Shown piece by piece: positions 1-6,216 of a DNA stretch of 11,638 nucleotides. The position numbers and the translations under genes are program-made. This DNA is from Alphaproteobacteria bacterium (GTDB lineage: Bacteria; Pseudomonadota; Alphaproteobacteria; RF32; CAG-239), in NCBI GenBank assembly GCA_024408895.1, contig JAKSUO010000030.1, positions 1 to 11,638 on the forward strand. Direction: 5' to 3'. The stretch's first letter is position 1; each line of letters starts with the position of its first letter. The notes under the pieces were generated by a model. It saw only the letters and a program-made list of their open reading frames with translations, ran no database searches and was not told where the DNA came from.

Positions 1-15
1 CTATAAGCTTTACTG

Positions 16-40
16 AACCCCGCGTCTAACGCGGGGTTTT
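16..40 (+). terminator. Rho-independent terminator of an upstream gene outside the window
   Basis: A 9-bp GC-rich hairpin pairs AACCCCGCG (16-24) with CGCGGGGTT (30-38) around a 5-nt loop, and TTTT follows on the plus strand. On the minus strand the hairpin is not followed by a clean U-run. It therefore probably ends a plus-strand transcript entering from the left, and separates it from aspS. A closely similar AACCCCG-type stem is used after the csp gene at 10216. Confidence 0.7.
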
Positions 41-48
41 CAGGATAC

Positions 49-85
49 AAAAAAATCCCCTTTGATTTTTTTCAAAGGGGATTTT
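49..85 (-). terminator. Rho-independent terminator of aspS
   Basis: A perfect 13-bp stem pairs 52-64 (AAAATCCCCTTTG) with 73-85 (CAAAGGGGATTTT) around an 8-nt loop. Read on the minus strand it ends in seven or more consecutive U residues (complement of the A-run 49-55). It lies about 60 nt past the aspS stop codon, so it is the expected end of that transcript. Confidence 0.85.
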
Positions 86-147
86 AGTTTAACTCCACTT
101 TTTGAAACACAGTTCATGCCGGCGGAGATATTTACTCACACACTTAT

Positions 148-1446
148 TTACGGATTAAGGTTGTTCACACCGCGATAAATAAACATTGCATCACGAATGT
201 GTTCAATGCCTAAAAGCTTCATAATAAAGCGAGCACCGCCTAAGCCCCATCCGCCGTGCGGAGGCATACCATAGCGGAAGAAATCCAGATACCACTGAAT
301 ATCTTTGGTTCCTAATCCTTTGGCTTTAAGCTGTTCAACCAATACATCATAACGTTCTTCACGCTGTGCCAGAGTTGTAATTTCCAGACCGCGATAAATC
401 AAATCCGCTGATTTGGTGCACGGCTTATCCGTATAATATTTATGATAGAACGGACGAACAGAAATCGGGAAATCGGTTAAGAAAACAAAATCCTGCCCCT
501 GTTTTGCAAAATGATCTCCGAGTGCTTTTTCTTCTTCTGACGTTAAATCAGATTCTAAATCTTTAGAGCCGAGCAATTTTTTGGCTTCTGCCATTGTGAT
601 ACGCGGAAACGGCAAACTCGGAACAGTAACATCAAGCCCGTATATTTCCTTAATTTCACTAGCGTAATTCTCTTTGATTTTAGTTAAAATATAAACAATC
701 AGATTTTCTTCAAGTTCCATAATATCATTATGATCTTTAATAAATGCCATTTCCACATCATAAGAAGTACATTCGGTAGCATGACGGCTGGTAAAAGATT
801 TTTCGGCGCGGAAAATAGGACCGACTTCAAGCACTTTTTCCAAACCAGATGCAATGGCCATTTGCTTATAAAGCTGCGGGGATTGCGCCAAATACGCTGG
901 ACGATCAAAATATTTCACTTCAAATAAATCGGATGAGCTTTCCGACGGTGTCGGCATTGTTTTCGGTGTATGAACTTCCACAAACCCTTGATTAAACAAA
1001 TATTCGCGATAATAACGATCAAATGCACTTGATAATTTCATAATCAGCATATTTTTAGGTTTACGCAAATCCAAGAAACGATACTGGTGACGAATATCGG
1101 TTGCCGCCTCAACTTCATTTTTTTCATTAACGGCAATCGGCAATTCCGGTTCACTTATTGCCAAAGCTTTAATACTCTCAACTTCAACTTCATAACGGCC
1201 TTCGCGAGTTGGATCCTTTTTCGCCATACCGATAATTTCCACCGTTGATTCAAGCGACAAAGTTTTAACATAAGCAAACGCCTCGGCGTTGGATTTAACA
1301 ATAACATTTTGAATTGTACCGGTTACGTCACGCAAAATCAAAAACGAAACACTGCCTTGAATACGCAATGCATGAACAAAACCTTTAAGCAGAACTTGTT
1401 CTCCGACATGTTCCGGTACTTCTTTAACATAAATTCTTGATAACAT
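148..1446 (-). CDS. aspS: Aspartyl-tRNA synthetase, archaeal type, probably non-discriminating (Asp/Asn)
   Basis: This 432-residue class IIb synthetase charges tRNA with aspartate in the cytoplasm. An OB-fold anticodon-binding domain (about 1-100) is followed by the catalytic domain. Motif 2 lies around FRAEKSFTSRH (212-222) and motif 3 is GGWGLGGAR (398-406). At about 430 residues, and without the large GAD insertion of the ~590-residue bacterial enzyme, it is the archaeal/AspRS2 form. In the OB fold, GFVHALR puts His25 where strictly Asp-specific archaeal enzymes have Trp. In the known family a His here goes with recognition of both tRNA(Asp) and tRNA(Asn), so the product would feed GatCAB amidation; that gene set is not in the window. 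The ATG follows AAGG at 7-nt spacing. Expression is very likely under the T-box just upstream. Family assignment is firm; dual specificity is inferred. Confidence 0.95.
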   Translation of the reverse strand: MLSRIYVKEVPEHVGEQVLLKGFVHALRIQGSVSFLILRDVTGTIQNVIVKSNAEAFAYVKTLSLESTVEIIGMAKKDPTREGRYEVEVESIKALAISEPELPIAVNEKNEVEAATDIRHQYRFLDLRKPKNMLIMKLSSAFDRYYREYLFNQGFVEVHTPKTMPTPSESSSDLFEVKYFDRPAYLAQSPQLYKQMAIASGLEKVLEVGPIFRAEKSFTSRHATECTSYDVEMAFIKDHNDIMELEENLIVYILTKIKENYASEIKEIYGLDVTVPSLPFPRITMAEAKKLLGSKDLESDLTSEEEKALGDHFAKQGQDFVFLTDFPISVRPFYHKYYTDKPCTKSADLIYRGLEITTLAQREERYDVLVEQLKAKGLGTKDIQWYLDFFRYGMPPHGGWGLGGARFIMKLLGIEHIRDAMFIYRGVNNLNP

Positions 1447-1477
1447 TATAACACCTTTTTAATTTTGTTATGAGCCG

Positions 1478-1626
1478 TAAGGGCGATTAATGTCGCGGTG
1501 CCACCTTACTTTGTTCTTTATTATAGCTATAACGGGCAAACCCGAAAGGTTCTAATAAAAATTTACCTTTAAAAGCAAATTTCGTTCTTCCTTCAGCTCC
1601 CCTGTGTCACAGGATTATCGCTTTTA
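1478..1626 (-). promoter_or_regulatory. T-box riboswitch, Asn specifier, in the aspS leader
   Basis: Read on the minus strand, the leader contains the conserved T-box AAGGTGGCACCGCG (1494-1507). It builds an ideal antiterminator/antisequestrator: TAAGG (1504-1508) pairs with CCTTA (1478-1482), GCGA (1493-1496) with TCGC (1483-1486), and the 7-nt bulge UGGCACC is left free. UGGC can pair with a tRNA ending GCCA, fitting the G discriminator of tRNA(Asn) and tRNA(Asp). Stem III has the typical CGGG-TTTG-CCCGTTA apex (1533-1544) on TTTATTA/TAATAAA (1553-1559 with 1517-1523). Stem I is unusually short: AAAAGC (1620-1625) with GCTTTT (1571-1576), an internal loop, then TCCT (1611-1614) with AGGA (1589-1592). 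The loop holds AAC (1584-1586) followed by a purine, giving an Asn specifier. No U-tract follows the antiterminator, so control is probably translational. Confidence 0.92.
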
Positions 1627-1633
1627 CAAATGG

Positions 1634-1662
1634 AAGATAACTTAATTCATTTTCAAAATCAA
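1634..1662 (-). promoter_or_regulatory. Sigma-70-like promoter of aspS
   Basis: The minus strand reads TTGATT (1657-1662), a 17-nt spacer, then TATCTT (1634-1639). Transcription would start about 7 nt further on, a few bases before the 5' side of T-box stem I, which is the placement expected for a riboswitch leader promoter. Confidence 0.7.
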
Positions 1663-1777
1663 GAAATTTTTAGCTAAATTATCCGCTTCATACAACAACA
1701 GATTAGCCATTGCCAAAGCACTACGGCAATATAGATTTAACTGCGTACTTATAACAACACTTTATTCGGCTTAACTG

Positions 1778-3154
1778 TTATTCTTTAACTATACCATCAA
1801 ATGAATAATTAAATACTTCTGGTTGCTCAAAAAATCTGACATGATACACATTTTCTTTGTTATCTATCACATAACTAATATCGCTGACTTCTTGCAATCC
1901 GCTTGTTTGTTTTGCAGCCGCCGGTAACTGTTGAAATGAATGAGTAATCAGGTTAGTCAAAGCATCAACTTTAGCTTTTTTTTCGGCGTCACTGCAAAAA
2001 GACGAAGGAATAGGATCTTTCCACTCTTTTGCAAATTCTTGCACTTCGTTCCATTCTTTTTCATCAATTTTAATATTATGCTGCTGTTGCCAACTTTTTA
2101 TTTTATCTAATTCATCTTGAATAGTCGCACCTACTTCTTCAGAACAACTATCAAAAGCTATTTTATCTGTATCCACCGCAAATAATTGGCTATACCAAAC
2201 ATTTTTAATAGCTTCGTGCATACTTTCATGAGATATAATTTTTTCATCATTATCTACCATCGTTTGATATCTGCCCATACCAACATTAGAATCTGTTTTT
2301 TCATAAGCTCCTTTATCCAACCAATAATTAGTCTGTCCTTTTTGTCCTTCATGCCATACTGGTTTATTATCCACAAATTCTAAAACTCCGAAACGCCCTG
2401 TTGCGTCAACCATAGCTAAAGCACCATGCCATTTGGTATATAAGCTGTCTGGGGTATATACATCTAAATTATCCAATAATTTTAGTGCTTCTTCAATATT
2501 TGCGGCATGATCGCTTAAATAACGAGAAACTGTAAGGTTTGGAATACGTAATTTTCCTGGGTTAGTCCCGGTCATAACAACTTTATCCGTTGCGTTTCTC
2601 ATATTTGTTTCAATCATCAAGCCTTTTTCATTTAATGTATCCGTAACCATATAAGGCAAAATATCATACATATCTTTTATTATTTTTCCATCTTCAACAA
2701 TTTGCTCAAATGTTTCCAGTCCGTTTCCTGTATATCCGATATTTATGGATTTATACTTTCCCGGTTCATCAATTTTCAACACATATGCCGGATATAAACT
2801 GTTCGGCAAATCCATATTTCTGCCGAGTATTACAATATTTTCATTTTTATCATTTACAATTTTCTTTATATACGAAGTGCAACCGCCGGGGGTATTATTC
2901 TTTTTATATCCGTCAAAACGATTGTTAAGATATTCAAGAGCTTTTTCATCATCAACCTTGTTGTATGTGCCTAAATCAATAACTCCGGTATATCCTTTAT
3001 CTCTATACTCGGCAATAACTTCCACTTTTACCAACTCATGATTTCTGGTATCTACCTTTTCAGCAGTAGAAGTTTGAGCCGTTATGGTTGCTCCGGCATT
3101 AAATGCTGTCAAACAAGACAATAAAACTATTATTTGTGCATAAATTTTTTTCAT
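1778..3154 (-). CDS. Secreted linear amide C-N hydrolase (choloylglycine hydrolase / acylase-type Ntn hydrolase)
   Basis: The 458-residue protein starts at the ATG behind GGGGG; an in-frame TTG five codons upstream (3167-3169) has no better ribosome site. A signal peptide (MKK, then hydrophobic 8-20, small residues near 20-22) sends it across the inner membrane. The catalytic core begins at GGC-TSY, with Cys92 as the likely N-terminal nucleophile after cleavage of a roughly 70-residue propeptide. It continues with GRNMD (Arg112, Asp115), NEKGL (175-179), HGALAMVDATG (243-253) and TNYW (275-278), the order seen in conjugated bile acid hydrolases, penicillin V acylases and related amidases. The long propeptide differs from bile salt hydrolases, where Cys2 follows the initiator Met. 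An extra segment after about 370 is not recognised. The substrate could be bile conjugates, N-acyl amino acids or quorum lactones and cannot be read from the sequence. Confidence 0.85.
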   Translation of the reverse strand: MKKIYAQIIVLLSCLTAFNAGATITAQTSTAEKVDTRNHELVKVEVIAEYRDKGYTGVIDLGTYNKVDDEKALEYLNNRFDGYKKNNTPGGCTSYIKKIVNDKNENIVILGRNMDLPNSLYPAYVLKIDEPGKYKSINIGYTGNGLETFEQIVEDGKIIKDMYDILPYMVTDTLNEKGLMIETNMRNATDKVVMTGTNPGKLRIPNLTVSRYLSDHAANIEEALKLLDNLDVYTPDSLYTKWHGALAMVDATGRFGVLEFVDNKPVWHEGQKGQTNYWLDKGAYEKTDSNVGMGRYQTMVDNDEKIISHESMHEAIKNVWYSQLFAVDTDKIAFDSCSEEVGATIQDELDKIKSWQQQHNIKIDEKEWNEVQEFAKEWKDPIPSSFCSDAEKKAKVDALTNLITHSFQQLPAAAKQTSGLQEVSDISYVIDNKENVYHVRFFEQPEVFNYSFDGIVKE

Positions 3155-3184
3155 TTTTCCCCCGAACAAATATCAATTTTTCAC

Positions 3185-3213
3185 AAAATACAACTATTTA
3201 TAACGATATTCAA
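3185..3213 (-). promoter_or_regulatory. Candidate promoter of the amide hydrolase gene
   Basis: The minus strand has TTGAAT (3208-3213), a 17-nt spacer and TATTTT (3185-3190), ending about 30 nt before the start codon. The surroundings are very AT-rich, so chance matches are likely. Confidence 0.4.
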
Positions 3214-3268
3214 CATACACTAAATACTAATTATCATATAAGATATAAAAAATTACTAATAAGCCTCT

Positions 3269-3583
3269 CTATTCATCATCATCTATCAACCCATCATCGT
3301 CTGCCAACTCATCATATATAATCAATTCTTCCATTTCCTCTTTTTCTCTTAGCTCTTCCTGCGTATCTTTTTGAGAGGTTATTGGCAATATTGCCCCATC
3401 ATCATCTGCCAACTCATCATATATGATTAATTCTTCCAATTCCTTTTTTTCTCTTATATCTTCCGGTGTATCGTTTGGAGAGGTTTCTAACAATATAAGT
3501 TCATCGTCATCTTTTTTAGTTTTGGACGATTGCAATCGGTCTATAATGAGGTAAATAATTAAGGCGACGATTATTTCTACCAT
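3269..3583 (-). CDS. Small membrane-anchored acidic protein with tandem 35-residue repeats
   Basis: Not a recognised family. The 104-residue form begins at the ATG at 3581-3583, with GGA 8 nt upstream. An ATG nine codons earlier (3608-3610) has no ribosome site and would leave almost no leader after the candidate promoter. Residues 2-16 (VEIIVALIIYLIIDR) form one transmembrane helix or uncleaved signal anchor, followed by a basic KTKK stretch. The rest is strongly acidic and built of two near-identical 35-residue units, each containing EELIIYDELADDDG and a REK-rich helical part, ending in a poly-Asp tail. The orientation is probably N-terminus in the membrane and acidic domain outside the bilayer; which side is unclear. 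The acidic Asp clusters could bind cations or a basic partner, but that is speculation. Confidence 0.65.
   Translation of the reverse strand: MVEIIVALIIYLIIDRLQSSKTKKDDDELILLETSPNDTPEDIREKKELEELIIYDELADDDGAILPITSQKDTQEELREKEEMEELIIYDELADDDGLIDDDE
3301..3510. repeat. Two tandem copies of a 105-bp unit inside the acidic-protein gene
   Basis: Copy 1 is 3301-3405 and copy 2 is 3406-3510. Both start CTGCCAACTCATCATATAT and stay alignable without gaps over the full 105 bp (35 codons). Substitutions are spread between the copies, which argues for an old duplication kept in frame. A shorter Asp-rich remnant lies just before copy 1 (3271-3300). Confidence 0.9.
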
Positions 3584-3625
3584 TTTCCGGTTCCACTGAT
3601 ATTGCACCATTTACTTATATGATAA

Positions 3626-3653
3626 TGTATAACATATAATTTTGCAGTTACAA
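3626..3653 (-). promoter_or_regulatory. Candidate promoter of the acidic repeat protein gene
   Basis: The minus strand reads TTGTAA (3648-3653), a 16-nt spacer and TATACA (3626-3631). Transcription from it would begin close to the upstream ATG (3610), which supports the internal start at 3583. The match to consensus is moderate. Confidence 0.35.
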
Positions 3654-3724
3654 GCGAATAATCTTTATAAACGCCACAATTTGACATCTACTTCACTATT
3701 TATAAATTATGTAAAGCTTGCGGT

Positions 3725-4762
3725 TTACGAACTAAAGTTTTTAATATAATCTTTAATTGCTGTCAAAAATCCATCAAAAAATTGCTCAGGATTTTTTATA
3801 ATTTCACGTTTTAAATCATGCAAGGAAACTTCTCTTACTTCGTCAACTTCGTTTTTATCTGGTATTATTTTATCGTCAGAATGAGCAATAAATACATGAT
3901 GATAAGCCGTTTTTCTTCCCTCTCTGATTATAGGAAATGATGTCATCTCTCTTTCAATTATGGTATTGATTCCCATTTCTTCTTTTAATTCACGCTGAGC
4001 GGCAACTATATAATTTTCACCGGCATCAACGTGTCCGGCTGCGGAATATGTCCATAACCCACCCCATTTTTTATGCGCTGCAACTTTTTGCAAAATAAGG
4101 TTGCCTTTTGAATTAAAAAGCAAAACCGCCGCAATCATCGGATAGTGATTAGGTTTTAGCTGGGTTCCGCGCAAATGTGTTGATATTGTTTCATCATTTT
4201 CATCTGCAACGGCAATTAAAGGCTTATTTACCGCTATCAAAACGTATGGCGTGGAATTTTCCGCCGTTAAATCTTTAATATCCACCAAAACCGCACCATT
4301 AGAATCCAATCCATCGCCATTTGTTTTGGGCACACCTTTAATTTCAACGTCATACAAAATTGCTTCGTGTTGCAACACACCTTTTTCACCGCTTTTGGGT
4401 GTAAAGTCAGAAAAGATTATTGACTTATAGCGCTCATTATCTGCTTTTACAACTTCACACCCTGTTTCTTCCATAACTTCACGTTTTAAGGTTTCAAGAT
4501 AACTTTCGCCTTTTTCTTGACTTCCGCCTGGCAAATCATAAAGTCCGGTATATGGCCCTCGTGCTTTTTTAATCAGCAAAATTTTTCCGTCTTTAATTAT
4601 ACTTGCATAAACTCCTAAATGTGTTTTGGTTATTAATTTGTTTATGTTTACTTTTACATCAGTCATATCTCTTATCCAATCCCAATTTATCAATTTCTTA
4701 TCGCTTTTCCGAACATTTTTGATGGTTGCATCCAAATCGCCGGTTTGTGCATATTCATTCAA
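3725..4762 (-). CDS. Double-Nudix hydrolase
   Basis: Two complete Nudix domains lie in one 345-residue chain. The first Nudix box is G80-x5-E86-x7-RE(94-95)-V-M-EE(98-99)-T-G101. The second is G243-HVDAG-E249-x7-RE(257-258)-L-K-EE(261-262)-M-G264-I. Both keep the metal-binding glutamates. The second domain (NLILQK, W..YSAAGHVDAGE, HHVF) resembles the IPP-isomerase-like/YfcD branch. The first resembles ADP-sugar or MutT-type hydrolases. Substrates are likely nucleoside-diphosphate-linked compounds. The start is uncertain: this frame opens with TTG at 4760-4762 without a good ribosome site, while an in-frame ATG at 4664-4666 has GGA 8 nt upstream and would still keep both domains. Codons upstream of that ATG look coding. 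The gene lies 49 nt after dapE on the same strand and is probably co-transcribed. Confidence 0.88.
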   Translation of the reverse strand: MNEYAQTGDLDATIKNVRKSDKKLINWDWIRDMTDVKVNINKLITKTHLGVYASIIKDGKILLIKKARGPYTGLYDLPGGSQEKGESYLETLKREVMEETGCEVVKADNERYKSIIFSDFTPKSGEKGVLQHEAILYDVEIKGVPKTNGDGLDSNGAVLVDIKDLTAENSTPYVLIAVNKPLIAVADENDETISTHLRGTQLKPNHYPMIAAVLLFNSKGNLILQKVAAHKKWGGLWTYSAAGHVDAGENYIVAAQRELKEEMGINTIIEREMTSFPIIREGRKTAYHHVFIAHSDDKIIPDKNEVDEVREVSLHDLKREIIKNPEQFFDGFLTAIKDYIKNFSS

Positions 4763-4811
4763 AATGCGGAAACTTCTATCGTTTTTTTCAACATCATGTT
4801 TTACTTTCAGA

Positions 4812-5954
4812 TTATCGGTTTTCGATAAAGAAATGCCGCAAAAAATCTTTGTAAACAGTATAGAGGATTTCTATATTTTGAACCGTTTCGCATTCATTGA
4901 TTTTATGAATAGTCCCGTTGGTCAGGCCGTATTCGACAACCGGACAATAATTCTTCACAAAACGGGCATCGGATGTTCCGCCGGCCGTTGAATAAAAAGG
5001 CTCCTGCCCCGTATGAGTTTTGATAATCTGACTTAATTCTCGAATATGAGCATTAATAGGGCTTAAAAACGACTCGCCGATATATTCGGCCTTAATTTCA
5101 AACCAACCGCCGGCTTTTTGTGCCAGTTTATCCGCCCATTCTTCAATACTTTGATAAGTATGCTCCGAGTTGAAACGAATATCAACACGGGCAAATGCCT
5201 TGCTTGGCACAACGTTAGTGGCCGGATTTCCGACATCAAATGTTGTCACATGTAAAGATGATGGTCCGAAAAATTCGTTACCGTTATCTAATTTTGTTTC
5301 CTGCATCAAATTCAGCAGTTTTACCAAATTGTGTATCGGATTTGTTGCTCCGGCGGCATAAGCCGTGTGCCCCGATTGTCCGAAAGATGTAATATTTAAA
5401 ACAATATCACCGCGACGCCCGACTTTAATTTCGTCACCCATCATTTTCGGATTCGAGGGCTCACCGACCAAAGCAAAATCAAATTTTTCGCCTTCGTTAT
5501 GCAGTTGTTCCAAAATACACCGTGTACCTTCAACAATAGGCTCTTCTTCATCACCGGAAAAAATCATGGTTATTTTACCGGCAAATTGATTTTGCTTAAT
5601 AAAGTCTTCACAGGCCTTGATAAAACAAGCCGCCCCGCCTTTCATATCGGCAATACCGCGTCCGTACAAAACACCGTCTTTAACAGCGGCCTCAAACGGT
5701 GGCAGCTGCCACTCGGCTTCATCGCCGGCAGGCACCACATCAATATGTCCGGCAAACAGCAAATGCGGATGCCCCTGACCATACTCGACACACAGGTTAG
5801 CAACCGTTTTACCGTTGTTTTCAAACGTCAGTACGCGCGCTTTAAAACCGCACCGTTCCGAATAGTCTTTCAAAAAGCCGATAATCTCTTGCGTATCGCT
5901 CGCAAAACTCGGGAAACGAACCAATTTTTGGCATAACTCTGTTACTTCGGACAT
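4812..5954 (-). CDS. dapE: Succinyl-diaminopimelate desuccinylase
   Basis: A 380-residue M20-family di-zinc amidohydrolase that releases succinate from N-succinyl-LL-2,6-diaminopimelate, a step towards lysine and the meso-DAP of peptidoglycan. Metal and catalytic residues are all visible: GHIDVV (His70, Asp72), GRGIADMKGG (Asp103), GDEEEP (catalytic Glu136, ligand Glu137), GEPS, and a late His350 in NGTIHKINE. The dimerisation (lid) domain is marked by GRRGD, GHTAY and ARVDIRF, and TAGGTSDARF belongs to the active site. Length and spacing match well-studied DapE proteins. The ATG at 5952-5954 follows GGAGG at 4-nt spacing; an in-frame TTG five codons upstream would lie over this ribosome site. 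It is the first gene of the dapE-Nudix unit. ArgE and other M20 peptidases are less likely given these motifs. Confidence 0.93.
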   Translation of the reverse strand: MSEVTELCQKLVRFPSFASDTQEIIGFLKDYSERCGFKARVLTFENNGKTVANLCVEYGQGHPHLLFAGHIDVVPAGDEAEWQLPPFEAAVKDGVLYGRGIADMKGGAACFIKACEDFIKQNQFAGKITMIFSGDEEEPIVEGTRCILEQLHNEGEKFDFALVGEPSNPKMMGDEIKVGRRGDIVLNITSFGQSGHTAYAAGATNPIHNLVKLLNLMQETKLDNGNEFFGPSSLHVTTFDVGNPATNVVPSKAFARVDIRFNSEHTYQSIEEWADKLAQKAGGWFEIKAEYIGESFLSPINAHIRELSQIIKTHTGQEPFYSTAGGTSDARFVKNYCPVVEYGLTNGTIHKINECETVQNIEILYTVYKDFLRHFFIENR

Positions 5955-5973
5955 ATTTCCTCCAATCAAAAGT

Positions 5974-6001
5974 ATTATAGCCTATAATTTTTATTTGACA
6001 A
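5974..6001 (-). promoter_or_regulatory. Promoter of dapE
   Basis: The minus strand shows TTGTCA (5996-6001), a 16-nt spacer and a perfect TATAAT (5974-5979), about 20 nt before the dapE start. This is the best sigma-70 promoter in the window. Its -35 box overlaps that of the divergent promoter. Confidence 0.8.
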
Positions 6002-6022
6002 TTAAGAATTTAACGATAGTAT
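5995..6022 (+). promoter_or_regulatory. Divergent promoter towards the GNAT acetyltransferase gene
   Basis: On the plus strand a consensus TTGACA (5995-6000) is followed by a 16-nt spacer and TAGTAT (6017-6022). It overlaps the dapE -35 box by five bases, so the two polymerases cannot bind together. It would give the acetyltransferase gene a leader of roughly 190 nt. Confidence 0.55.
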
Positions 6023-6048
6023 TAGGAAAGTTTTTGAGAGATGAAAAA

Positions 6049-6111
6049 ATGATTTATTTTGATACACTCGTTCATATTGACCTGATGCGCAATACATTTT
6101 TGCGACGATGA
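6049..6111 (+). other. Possible 20-codon leader ORF
   Basis: An ATG with GAGAG 8 nt upstream opens a 20-codon frame ending TGA. It begins about 20 nt after the expected transcript start and lies far ahead of the acetyltransferase start. The peptide (begins MIYFDTLVHI, ends RNTFLRR) has no run of one amino acid that would mark a classical attenuator, and may be chance. Confidence 0.25.
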
Positions 6112-6168
6112 CTTATGTTTAAAAATATAACTTAATAACAAAACTCAAAACATTAACATAAACATCAA

Positions 6169-6198
6169 AAACGAACTTCCTTGCGGCAACGTTCGTTT
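6169..6198 (+). other. Hairpin just ahead of the acetyltransferase start
   Basis: AAACGAAC (6169-6176) and GTTCGTTT (6191-6198) form a perfect 8-bp stem around a 14-nt loop containing TTGCGGCAA. It ends 8 nt before the AGGA ribosome site (6207-6210). With only TTTAAT after it, it is a weak terminator at best; it could affect translation or mark an attenuation site. Confidence 0.4.
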
Positions 6199-6216
6199 AA
6201 TCAGACAGGAACGACA

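Noticed and set aside
1709..1730. ATTGCC/GGCAAT hairpin after the amide hydrolase gene as a terminator
   Set aside because: Only 6 bp with a 10-nt loop and no U-tract on the minus strand.
3301..3510. Repeats considered as a CRISPR or other array
   Set aside because: Only two units of 105 bp, contiguous, with no spacers, and translated in one frame as a protein repeat.
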